DNA from: Candidatus Latescibacterota bacterium
GTDB taxonomy: Bacteria; JAAXHH01; JABIQT01
Assembly: GCA_018667995.1 (NCBI GenBank)
Contig: JABIQT010000460.1
Location: forward strand, 1-7,253
Reading direction: 5' to 3'
Length of the DNA stretch: 7,253 nt
Position numbers and translations under genes: made by a program. Below, piece by piece: positions 1 to 6,330 of the stretch (position 1 is its first letter; each line of letters begins with the position of its first letter). The notes below the pieces were generated by a model. That model did no database searches. It was given only the letters and a program-made list of their open reading frames with translations, and was not told the DNA's origin.

Positions 1-1
1 G

Positions 2-2563
2 GGGCAGAACGTCCTTCGCGGCTTAAAAAAGTCGTCCCTGTTGATGGCGCCGATCCTTGTCGTGGTCTTGTGGCCATTGTTTCATGTCGGTGCTGAGACG
101 TTCCTCGGAGCTGTCAACCCAGATTACTACGCATCCCTCATCGACAACAATTTCCTTCGCGACAACCCAATCACCGCTCGTAGTAGCGTTTACGACAGCT
201 ACTATCCCGTCAAGAGTCTCGAGGGCAGACTTCCCATATCGGCCCGTTTTGGCAGCACGGTTTACCCGATCCTCCTCGAGGCCCTGTTCGGGATCGATCC
301 ACGTACGGCGATGACAATTTCCATCGCAATGTTTCTTAGTTGCCTGCCCCTTTCCGTCTTCTTCATGTCTCGCGTGGTTACCAACTTTACCGAGCGCGCA
401 GCATGGTTCGCCGCCATCCTAGCAAGCATCAGCGGCTGCATCGCAATGAGCTACGTCTACTACTACGTAGGGCAGAATTCAGGTATCGGATGCCTGCCGG
501 TCGTGATCGGTGCCCTCTATCTGTTGGTGATCCGACCCAGTTTCCGACTGACCGTGCTTGCAGCCCTGCTGGTGAGTTCGTTCTTCACCATGTACATGGG
601 CATGCTCGCCTACGCGCTGGCGCCGATCGGCGTCTTGGGACTCTACATGTTGATCTGGCGCGAGATGAGTCTCAAACGAGGCGCGGCACTGGTCTTCGGC
701 TTTATCGCAGCGCTCGTCGTCGTCAATCTAGGCATGTTGACCCATGTTGCTCGTGGCTTCGCCGGTTGGCGTGACCTCGTAGGCCTCTCACTGCAAGGAC
801 AGTTTTTCCTCGATTTTTTAACCGAGCAATACGTCCCCATTTTCATCGGTCTCGCCAACTATCCGTTACCTACGTCATATCTCAGCCAATGGCTGGGGTT
901 GACGATGGTACCGATCCTGACGGGACTATCCATTGGGTTATTCGGAGTGATGATTTATTTCACAAGCCGATGGGCCCAGGAACTGGATGATCGCAAGACC
1001 GTGGTGATGATGGTTGGGGGGGTGTTCATCTATGGCGTCGTGTGGTTTATCTACACCTACTTCCGCCAATACGGATACGCTGTGTTCAAGATGAGTTCGT
1101 GGATGCAATTCGTTCAAGTTCTTCCCTGGGCATATGGCTTGGACTGGTTACTCCGCAGGCAGTCCACCCAGTCGGGAAGATCCCGGATCGCCACACGATC
1201 AATCCTGGGTGTTCTCACGATCGTCATCGTAGGCGGAAATCTATTAGCGAGCCATCGACTCACGTCCTTCAGCCTCGGGCGTACCACCGAAATCGGTTAC
1301 ATCGTCAATCACTACGAGGTCTCCGGTAATCGCGACTACTTCGACCTCGCCGAGGCGATGGAGGGTATCGTCAAGGACGATGAGAGCATAGGTCTTGGCT
1401 TCACGGACGTCATCCAGAACTCCTGGGTGTACTACTATTTGCGTGACTTCCGCGTTTCCGTTCTTGCTCACTATGTCTTTCCAAGCGACGACGAGAATCT
1501 CCCCGACATCAAGACCCGTCTCGTCACTGACTACTATGGGAATGTCGGGCCCGACTACAATCAGTTCTTCCACGGTGCCACGGACGACTACTTTCTGACG
1601 CAGACAGCTGATAATCTCAACACAGAGATCGTCGACCAGGAGTTACCAGCACCCATCTGGCGCAACCAGACATTCCAGCTATTGCGCACAGACGAAGCTA
1701 GTGCGTTTGCCATGACCGGACGAGGCTGGTACCGGATCGAGTATCGAGGCGCCGCCCGGTCGGGGGTGGTGAGAGACTACTGGTGGCCGAAGAGCTATCG
1801 CTGGACAGGTGAGGGTGGCGAGCTATACATGTTCGGTGCCGATCCATCAGTTGCACGACGGCTGGCCTTTACCGGCATTGTCGGATTCGGACTGGATTCG
1901 TCCAGTCGGACGGTCCAGCTGTGGCTGAACGGCGAAGTGTTCGACGAGGTAACCATCGACGAAGCAGCGCGGGTTGTCTCCAAGCCATTTTATCCGACAG
2001 GCGACGCTGATCGTATCGTGATTAAGGTCATCGAGACCGTTCAACCACCGCCTCGTCAGTTCCGTTTGTGGAATCGTGATATCCCAGGCGACTACCGGCG
2101 TCTCAACATGGCTGTCTCCAATGTCACCGTGATGGAAGCGGGGCGAGAGCAGAAGAGGCCGATGGAGGTCTATGACGGGCACTCGCTCTTCAGTCACGCC
2201 CACTCGTTCAACGGACTTAAGCTGAATCAATGGGTCGGAAAGGGTGTTTCCCTGACTCTACCAATTGCGGCTGACCCCTCCTCCGTCGACCTGCTTCTTT
2301 TCGTCCCAGGGCATCCGGCCTTGAAGTTTCCCTACAAGCTGAAGATCTCCCTCAATGGAATCGAGCATGAGGCTGTCGCAGAATTCCCTGGAGATCTCGC
2401 CCTGTCGATACCTGTAACGAAGCGATCTGGGAGCAACACCCTTGATCTCGCCATCACGCCGGAACAGACGTTCGTCCCCGACGACGTAGATCATGACTAT
2501 AGACCCACAGTCCAGAGCTTTCGCCTGATGAGAGTCGCTTTGAAGTCAGGAGCAGGCGCGTGA
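2..2563 (+). CDS. GT-C-like membrane glycosyltransferase with two C-terminal beta-rich domains (5' end outside window)
   Basis: The frame is open to the left window edge. The first possible starts are TTG at 41 and ATG at 44; neither has a ribosome binding site, and a Lys-Lys pair typical of a membrane-segment flank lies before them, so the true start is probably upstream. Counting residue 1 at base 41, about 10-11 hydrophobic segments lie near 3-23, 90-110, 119-139, 148-164, 170-206, 214-234, 285-308, 320-341, 348-370 and 386-404. The loop after the first segment carries NPDYY (Asp28), placed like the acidic residue of the first external loop in GT-C enzymes. Residues 405-840 are soluble and probably periplasmic, with two beta-rich modules at about 560-700 and 722-835. 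Each ends in a D-x-R-like motif (GDYRRL at 683-688; FVPDD...DYR at 811-821). Known of the family: GT-C proteins transfer sugars from polyprenyl-phosphate donors. The specific substrate cannot be told, and a flippase- or polymerase-like role is an alternative. The stop overlaps the next gene by four bases, suggesting coupled translation. Confidence 0.8.
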   Translation, partial: GQNVLRGLKKSSLLMAPILVVVLWPLFHVGAETFLGAVNPDYYASLIDNNFLRDNPITARSSVYDSYYPVKSLEGRLPISARFGSTVYPILLEALFGIDPRTAMTISIAMFLSCLPLSVFFMSRVVTNFTERAAWFAAILASISGCIAMSYVYYYVGQNSGIGCLPVVIGALYLLVIRPSFRLTVLAALLVSSFFTMYMGMLAYALAPIGVLGLYMLIWREMSLKRGAALVFGFIAALVVVNLGMLTHVARGFAGWRDLVGLSLQGQFFLDFLTEQYVPIFIGLANYPLPTSYLSQWLGLTMVPILTGLSIGLFGVMIYFTSRWAQELDDRKTVVMMVGGVFIYGVVWFIYTYFRQYGYAVFKMSSWMQFVQVLPWAYGLDWLLRRQSTQSGRSRIATRSILGVLTIVIVGGNLLASHRLTSFSLGRTTEIGYIVNHYEVSGNRDYFDLAEAMEGIVKDDESIGLGFTDVIQNSWVYYYLRDFRVSVLAHYVFPSDDENLPDIKTRLVTDYYGNVGPDYNQFFHGATDDYFLTQTADNLNTEIVDQELPAPIWRNQTFQLLRTDEASAFAMTGRGWYRIEYRGAARSGVVRDYWWPKSYRWTGEGGELYMFGADPSVARRLAFTGIVGFGLDSSSRTVQLWLNGEVFDEVTIDEAARVVSKPFYPTGDADRIVIKVIETVQPPPRQFRLWNRDIPGDYRRLNMAVSNVTVMEAGREQKRPMEVYDGHSLFSHAHSFNGLKLNQWVGKGVSLTLPIAADPSSVDLLLFVPGHPALKFPYKLKISLNGIEHEAVAEFPGDLALSIPVTKRSGSNTLDLAITPEQTFVPDDVDHDYRPTVQSFRLMRVALKSGAGA
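2548..2552 (+). promoter_or_regulatory. Ribosome binding site deciding the GTG start at 2560
   Basis: AGGAG lies seven bases before GTG at 2560, inside the end of the upstream gene. It supports GTG as the start and, with the GTGA stop/start overlap, translational coupling to the membrane protein gene. Confidence 0.7.
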
Positions 2564-3129
2564 GGGCAGCCTATTCCATCGTCTTCGTCGTGACAGGGGC
2601 GTGGCTGCTCGGTTGTGATGGTTCCAACTACGAGCAGGCAACATGCGGCAAGACCTACTTTCCGAGGCCGTGGAATGTTTTGTCCTCAGGTAGTCTGGAT
2701 CAACTGGAGTATTACACGCTAAAGACTGGCAAGAGACCGGGTGATCCGAGCTACGACATCTGGGCCGACAAGAAATTCGAGTTCGATACATCCCTTGCAT
2801 ACAGATACGAACAGGAGGGGACGAGCAACGAATTCTGCCTCCGATCGGTCACGCTCAATGTTCGACATCCTGTGGATACTGTGGGGATGATGAAAGCGCG
2901 CGACTTCCTTGGTCATTTTGAGGGACATCTACAGGCTCGCGTCGACACGATTCGGGCCGCTCTCGACGCTCAATCTGAAGCCATGCGCCCATTTGAGGCA
3001 GTCACTCAGCCGGCCGGCAGGCTGGTGGCTGAAGTAAGGGGCATCCACACGCCCAACCGTGGAGACTTCGTTTCACTCGTATTCTACGATGTGGTCTACC
3101 ATCAATCCCTGACAGAGGCCACCCAGTAA
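2560..3129 (+). CDS. Small lipoprotein of unknown family, paralogue of the next gene
   Basis: This 189-residue protein begins at GTG with a good ribosome binding site and overlaps the preceding stop codon (GTGA). It has a short signal peptide (Arg2, hydrophobic 5-17) and lipobox LLGC, so Cys19 should be lipidated after signal peptidase II cleavage. Residue +2 is Asp20, which in enterobacteria retains lipoproteins in the inner membrane; whether the rule holds here is unknown. Cys29 and Cys93 are matched in the neighbouring paralogue and could form a disulfide. Shared features are KTG at 55-57, P-S-Y-D-I-W at 63-68, YRYE at 81-84 and a Cys followed by R.V.L..R. The N-terminal two thirds look beta-rich, and an amphipathic helix follows near 105-145. 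I recognise no family and assign no function. The position between a GT-C protein and an SGNH enzyme suggests a role in glycan assembly or export at the envelope. Confidence 0.82.
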   Translation: MRAAYSIVFVVTGAWLLGCDGSNYEQATCGKTYFPRPWNVLSSGSLDQLEYYTLKTGKRPGDPSYDIWADKKFEFDTSLAYRYEQEGTSNEFCLRSVTLNVRHPVDTVGMMKARDFLGHFEGHLQARVDTIRAALDAQSEAMRPFEAVTQPAGRLVAEVRGIHTPNRGDFVSLVFYDVVYHQSLTEATQ

Positions 3130-3143
3130 AGGCGGCTGCCTTC

Positions 3144-3147
3144 AAGG
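3144..3147 (+). promoter_or_regulatory. Ribosome binding site favouring ATG 3154 over TTG 3148
   Basis: AAGG sits six bases before ATG at 3154. The in-frame TTG at 3148 directly abuts AAGG, with no spacer, and is therefore a poor start. Confidence 0.5.
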
Positions 3148-3153
3148 TTGAGC

Positions 3154-3684
3154 ATGAACCGAGCAAGAAGCTTCGGATTCACTTTCGCCCTACTCGTGTT
3201 GCCCTTCGGCTGCTCAAGCAGCCGGTTCAACGAATCAGAGTGCTCACAGGGGCTGATCCCATCACCAGCCCAGTTCCAAGCATTCGAGTCGCTGCGCGAA
3301 TTCTCGTTCTCTGGCCAGAAAACAGGTAGGGGAGTTCAACAGCCAGACTATGAGATCTGGTCGACGAGTGGATCTGGAGACAGGACGCGAATCTACTACA
3401 GATACGAGAAAAGCGAGGTGTGCCCCCGAATGGTCGCCATGCGCCTTCGGTATACGCTCTCAAACGAAGACATTCAGAAGGCGATTGACTTCGTGGCCTT
3501 ACTCGAAACTACCTCGAATGGTCGTCTGCCAGACGCCCGGGATGCGATTCGTCATTTTGCACAGAAGCGAGACTACTACAAGCCTCGTGTTATGATTCTC
3601 CCTGATGCGAGAATTGAGGTTGTGGTAACCCACAATGCAGTTTACGGCGACCTACTGGAGGTCGCCGCCCATATCGACCACTGA
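3154..3684 (+). CDS. Second small lipoprotein of the same unknown family
   Basis: This 176-residue protein starts at ATG 3154, chosen because AAGG lies six bases upstream; an in-frame TTG at 3148 would add two residues. The signal peptide (Asn2-Arg3-Ala-Arg5, hydrophobic 7-18) ends in the lipobox-like LPFGC, making Cys20 the lipidated residue. Residue +2 is Ser21, which in enterobacteria allows Lol transport to the outer membrane, unlike Asp in the upstream paralogue. Cys30 is exactly ten residues after the lipid Cys, as Cys29 is in the paralogue, and Cys90 matches Cys93. Other aligned features are KTG at 56-58, P-D-Y-E-I-W at 64-69, YRYE at 82-85, and A-x-D-F-V at 110-114 against A-R-D-F-L. 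The DNA has diverged well beyond a recent duplication. It lies 24 bases after the first lipoprotein, so very probably in the same transcript. The function is unknown. Confidence 0.82.
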   Translation: MNRARSFGFTFALLVLPFGCSSSRFNESECSQGLIPSPAQFQAFESLREFSFSGQKTGRGVQQPDYEIWSTSGSGDRTRIYYRYEKSEVCPRMVAMRLRYTLSNEDIQKAIDFVALLETTSNGRLPDARDAIRHFAQKRDYYKPRVMILPDARIEVVVTHNAVYGDLLEVAAHIDH

Positions 3685-3796
3685 TCCGCCGCTACGTCAG
3701 TTCCTGCCACCGTCGTTCACCGGATAGCGACACGTGCACTTCCTATCCCAGAGAGCGCATAGCCCTGACGTGTGAGATTGGGTCCTCGCCCACTCT

Positions 3797-3800
3797 GAGG
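3797..3800 (+). promoter_or_regulatory. Ribosome binding site for the SGNH gene
   Basis: GAGG lies five bases before ATG at 3806 and supports that start. The 121-base gap before this gene shows no promoter hexamers that I would defend. Confidence 0.55.
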
Positions 3801-3805
3801 CCAAG

Positions 3806-5329
3806 ATGCCTGAAGCGAACAACGGAAAGAGCAGAAGGATCCTGCTCGTCACCATCGCGTCCATCCTGACCGTCATTGTCACGGCGATGCTCGCAGAGCT
3901 TCTCGGCTACGTCCTGTACCAGCAGTTCAGGGCCTATCACGTGCCCGTGAAAGCGTTTCTGAATCGGGGTGAACCCTCGATTCCGAATACTATCTCACAC
4001 GCCCTTTGGGGGCACGCGCCCAATCCCGAATACGAGCATCACGGGCTCAACGAGCAGGGCACCCGGGGGCCTGGGTTCGACCCTGTGAAGAAGGAAATTG
4101 GTGAGTTCCGCATCATCGTCTCAGGAGACTCCGCAACGGAGGGCACCGGCGTTAACTGGGACATGACCTACGCCTACCACCTGGAGAGATTTCTCCAGGA
4201 GATGGCACCCGATCGGAAGATCACGGTCATCAACGCCGGTGTCGCCGGCCACAAGACCACCAACATTCTGGCCTACATCGCCCATCGCTTAGTGCATTTG
4301 CAGCCGGATGTGATCGTTGTCAAGGCGGCATACAACGACTACGTGTTCTTTGCTCGTTCTGATCTGTCCGCGTCCTATACCACACCCGTGAAACCCATGC
4401 AGTCAAAACCCACGATGATCGATTACCCTGGACCGTCCCCTTTCTGGACCGTGTCGTATCTGGGGAAGTCCTATGTGGCCTATCTGTACTATCAAAAACA
4501 ACGGGAGCACGAGATCCGTCAATTACAGGCCCCCGCCGGTCGTTCAACGACGGATATCTGGTCGACTGTTGAGGGAAATCTCAACCTAACACATATCTAC
4601 CGGCGACAGATTCTCGGCATCCTAGGAATCATACGTGCCAATGGAGTACGCCCGTTGCTTCTCGACCTGCCTCTTGCCGAAGATTTGGCTGGCTGGCCCG
4701 AAGAGTTCAGACACCTCGTTGGACAGTTCAACGTCGAGTTAGCGCACGCCGCCAAACAGACGGATACTGCACTGATTCGCAGCGAAGAGTTCCTCGATGG
4801 CTACATGGACTTCCTTGACCACTGTCACACGACCTCGCAAGGGAATCAGCGAATCGCTGCGGCCCTCGCGAACCACCTGAGCGAGGATCTCGGTCTCAGC
4901 AATCGTGTGAGTGAAGTGCCGCTGAGCGAAATCTCTCTTCCCGACGCCGAGGAGGCTTTCAAAGCGGGCCACTTTACCGCCGAGGAAACGCTGCTGCGCG
5001 TCAGGCCCGACATCCGAGCGGCCTTCGCTCAAATGACCGGCCCGGGCTCGTTCACTGTCGAGTTCGCGAAGCCTCTGAACCATGGATTGCTGAATCTGGC
5101 TTTCGAACTCAACGAGCGCATGCCGGAGACATTGGCGGCATTCCGGGAGGGCGAAGCAGAACCATTCTACGAATTCGTCAGTGAGTCAACTACAGTCGGT
5201 AGTGTGCACATACCGATCAGGGAGCCGACCCAGACCATCCGATTGGAGATGACTCCTCGATCTGGGACATCGCCTGCGGTGATCCGGATCATGCGCCTGA
5301 ACGCATGGGAAATTGTCGAGAAACTCTGA
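3806..5329 (+). CDS. Membrane-anchored SGNH/GDSL-type hydrolase or O-acyltransferase
   Basis: This 507-residue protein starts at ATG with GAGG five bases upstream. A basic N-terminus (Lys8, Arg10, Arg11) and one hydrophobic segment at about 12-37 should anchor it with the rest outside the cytoplasm. The SGNH blocks are in order: GDS with nucleophile Ser109 (strand RIIVSGDSATEGTGV, 102-116), Gly148 in NAGVAGHKT, Asn177 in AAYND, and Asp338/His341 in DHCH followed by GN..IA. The entrance L-N-x-x-G-T-R-G at 81-88 is typical of SGNH proteins in exopolysaccharide and capsule loci. Family members remove or transfer acyl, usually acetyl, groups on glycans; which direction applies cannot be read here. 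Residues about 375-507 form an extra beta-rich C-terminal domain, perhaps a glycan-binding or interaction module. It lies 121 bases after the second lipoprotein on the same strand, so co-transcription is likely but not proven. All catalytic residues are present, so it should be active. Confidence 0.88.
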   Translation: MPEANNGKSRRILLVTIASILTVIVTAMLAELLGYVLYQQFRAYHVPVKAFLNRGEPSIPNTISHALWGHAPNPEYEHHGLNEQGTRGPGFDPVKKEIGEFRIIVSGDSATEGTGVNWDMTYAYHLERFLQEMAPDRKITVINAGVAGHKTTNILAYIAHRLVHLQPDVIVVKAAYNDYVFFARSDLSASYTTPVKPMQSKPTMIDYPGPSPFWTVSYLGKSYVAYLYYQKQREHEIRQLQAPAGRSTTDIWSTVEGNLNLTHIYRRQILGILGIIRANGVRPLLLDLPLAEDLAGWPEEFRHLVGQFNVELAHAAKQTDTALIRSEEFLDGYMDFLDHCHTTSQGNQRIAAALANHLSEDLGLSNRVSEVPLSEISLPDAEEAFKAGHFTAEETLLRVRPDIRAAFAQMTGPGSFTVEFAKPLNHGLLNLAFELNERMPETLAAFREGEAEPFYEFVSESTTVGSVHIPIREPTQTIRLEMTPRSGTSPAVIRIMRLNAWEIVEKL

Positions 5330-5401
5330 CCCAGCACCCAACTTTCGACGAAGTCGCTCTCCTCCGTAGGAAACTGTGACTGGGCAACATCGAGTCAGAG
5401 T

Positions 5402-5415
5402 CAGGCGCTCGCCTG
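5402..5415. terminator. Short GC-rich hairpin in the convergent junction (weak terminator candidate)
   Basis: CAGGC at 5402-5406 pairs perfectly with GCCTG at 5411-5415 around a four-base loop, directly after the methyltransferase stop on the minus strand and 72 bases after the SGNH stop. Neither strand has a following U-tract, so a classical intrinsic terminator is not supported. The rest of 5330-5415 shows only a four-base-pair CGAC-GAA-GTCG stem (5346-5356) and nothing else that I can support. Confidence 0.25.
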
Positions 5416-6138
5416 CTAATCTGCCTCGGGCTTGGTGGCAATGAAGACGAGGAACCTGCCAGGGTAGAACCAACCCGGGATCTTAATGGTTCCGGGAAAA
5501 CTCCCGCCCAATGGATCAAAGCTGTTCCTGATTTCCAGTTCATGGACCATGACACTTTCCGGACGACAAAGCAGGCATCGGGCAAGCTTTTCTAGTATCA
5601 CTGTCTGGCTAAACTGATAGATCATCGACACGCCGAATGTTGCCAAAATCAGCTTCGTGACTGGGAAGAGGAGGCTCTGCAACGTAAACATGAGACGGTT
5701 GAAGACAGGCTCTCCAATGATCAGTTTGCCGCCTCGCACAAGTTTCCGGTTACTGGCGCTGATTACGTCTTCTAGTGTCTGAAGGCTCTCTCTGACATTA
5801 CTGCCGTTGATATGGTGGAGCGAGAAATTGAAAACGATCGCATCTACCGATTCATCGGCAATGCCGTCCATGGATCTAGCGTCGGTGACAATTTTTTCAA
5901 CTCGATCATCTTGAATCTGAGCAAGCATCGATTCTGCTATGTCTAGACAAGTCGTCTTTTTAGTCAGGCCCGGGTCAAAGACGAACACGCCTCCATTGCC
6001 GACATCTGCAACTCGTTTGCCCGTTACAATCGGGTTTAAGAGCTGGCGAGTCTGCACATAGAGTGTTTCCCACGACTTTGCCGTCTCATGGTACTTGCCC
6101 GCGATCGCGTTAAAGTGGCTCTTCTCGTTGTCTCCCAA
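5416..6138 (-). CDS. Class I SAM-dependent methyltransferase, probably for a sugar or glycan precursor
   Basis: This 240-residue protein begins at TTG (6138), supported by AGGAG five bases upstream and an in-frame stop at 6160-6162; no ATG or GTG lies between. The opening H-F-N-A-I-A-G-K-Y-H (8-17) is the usual lead-in of class I methyltransferases. SAM-binding motif I is V-A-D-V-G-N-G-G at 43-50. The acidic residue after strand 2 is Asp66 (CLDIAESML), motif II Asp is Asp86, the D-A-I-V-F-N-F-S-L-H-H-I stretch is 99-110, and the R-G-G-K-L-I-I-G-E-P strand is 135-144. Residues about 149-172 are unusually hydrophobic for a cytosolic methyltransferase, so membrane association or a lipid-linked substrate is possible. 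The gene looks less GC-rich than its neighbours and has several A/T runs, which could reflect separate acquisition. It is convergent with the SGNH gene and downstream of the second GT-C gene. The substrate is unknown; glycan or sugar-nucleotide methylation is inferred from context. Confidence 0.85.
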   Translation of the reverse strand: MGDNEKSHFNAIAGKYHETAKSWETLYVQTRQLLNPIVTGKRVADVGNGGVFVFDPGLTKKTTCLDIAESMLAQIQDDRVEKIVTDARSMDGIADESVDAIVFNFSLHHINGSNVRESLQTLEDVISASNRKLVRGGKLIIGEPVFNRLMFTLQSLLFPVTKLILATFGVSMIYQFSQTVILEKLARCLLCRPESVMVHELEIRNSFDPLGGSFPGTIKIPGWFYPGRFLVFIATKPEAD

Positions 6139-6163
6139 CTCGTCTCCTATTTGGTCGACTCAT
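6110..6163 (-). CDS. Possible 17-residue leader peptide overlapping the methyltransferase start
   Basis: On the minus strand an ATG at 6163 is preceded by AGGAG (6169-6173) with a five-base spacer, as good a site as the methyltransferase has. The frame reads MSRPNRRRVGRQREEPL and stops at TAA (6112-6110), 26 bases inside the methyltransferase gene in another frame. Six of 17 residues are Arg, including two rare-type codons (AGG, AGA) that form the methyltransferase ribosome binding site itself. Translation across that site could couple or tune methyltransferase expression. The alternatives are chance, or an indel in the sequence with this ATG as the original start. Confidence 0.25.
   Translation of the reverse strand: MSRPNRRRVGRQREEPL
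6144..6148 (-). promoter_or_regulatory. Ribosome binding site deciding the TTG start of the methyltransferase
   Basis: On the minus strand AGGAG is followed by a five-base spacer and TTG at 6138-6136. It is the only plausible start signal between the upstream in-frame stop and the conserved N-terminal motif. Confidence 0.65.
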
Positions 6164-6238
6164 GCGTTCTCCTGTCTCGAGGGTTTCACTGACCTCTCGA
6201 CGGAGCGGAGTGCACAGTCTGAAGTATTGCGGCGGCAC

Positions 6239-6313
6239 GGTTCGAAACCCAGTCCCGGCCACGTGCATGAATCAGTTTCGAAAGTAGAGCGGAGGACCCA
6301 GTGGTTTGAACCC
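6239..6313. repeat. Three near-palindromic TTCGAA/TTTGAA elements in the intergenic gap
   Basis: The 192-base gap 6139-6330 holds three related near-palindromes: GGTTCGAAACCC at 6239-6250, TTTCGAAA at 6276-6283, and GGTTTGAACCC at 6303-6313. The outer two also share adjacent CCCAGT. They could be operator-like sites for the methyltransferase or decayed repeat units; no protein coding or defensible promoter was seen in the rest of the gap. Confidence 0.3.
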
Positions 6314-6330
6314 AAAATGACGTTGATTCG

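Noticed and set aside
41-46. TTG 41 or ATG 44 as the true start of the left-edge membrane protein
   Set aside because: No ribosome binding site precedes them, the frame is open to the window edge, and the codons before them add the basic flank expected for the first membrane segment.
1244-1573. Minus-strand frame of about 109 residues inside the first membrane protein gene
   Set aside because: It is a shadow of the GC-rich plus-strand coding sequence and shows no independent start signal or domain.
3694-3771. Inverted repeat ACGTCAG (3694-3700) and CTGACGT (3765-3771) with a CACGTG palindrome between them, upstream of the SGNH gene
   Set aside because: The arms are only seven bases and 64 bases apart, with no extension; such a pair is expected by chance in a gap of this size.
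5346-5356. CGAC-GAA-GTCG hairpin after the SGNH stop as a terminator
   Set aside because: Only four base pairs and no following T-tract.
6225-6260. GGTTCGAAACC resembles the T-loop of a tRNA
   Set aside because: On neither strand do the flanking five bases pair as a T stem, and no matching acceptor, D or anticodon arms were found around it.
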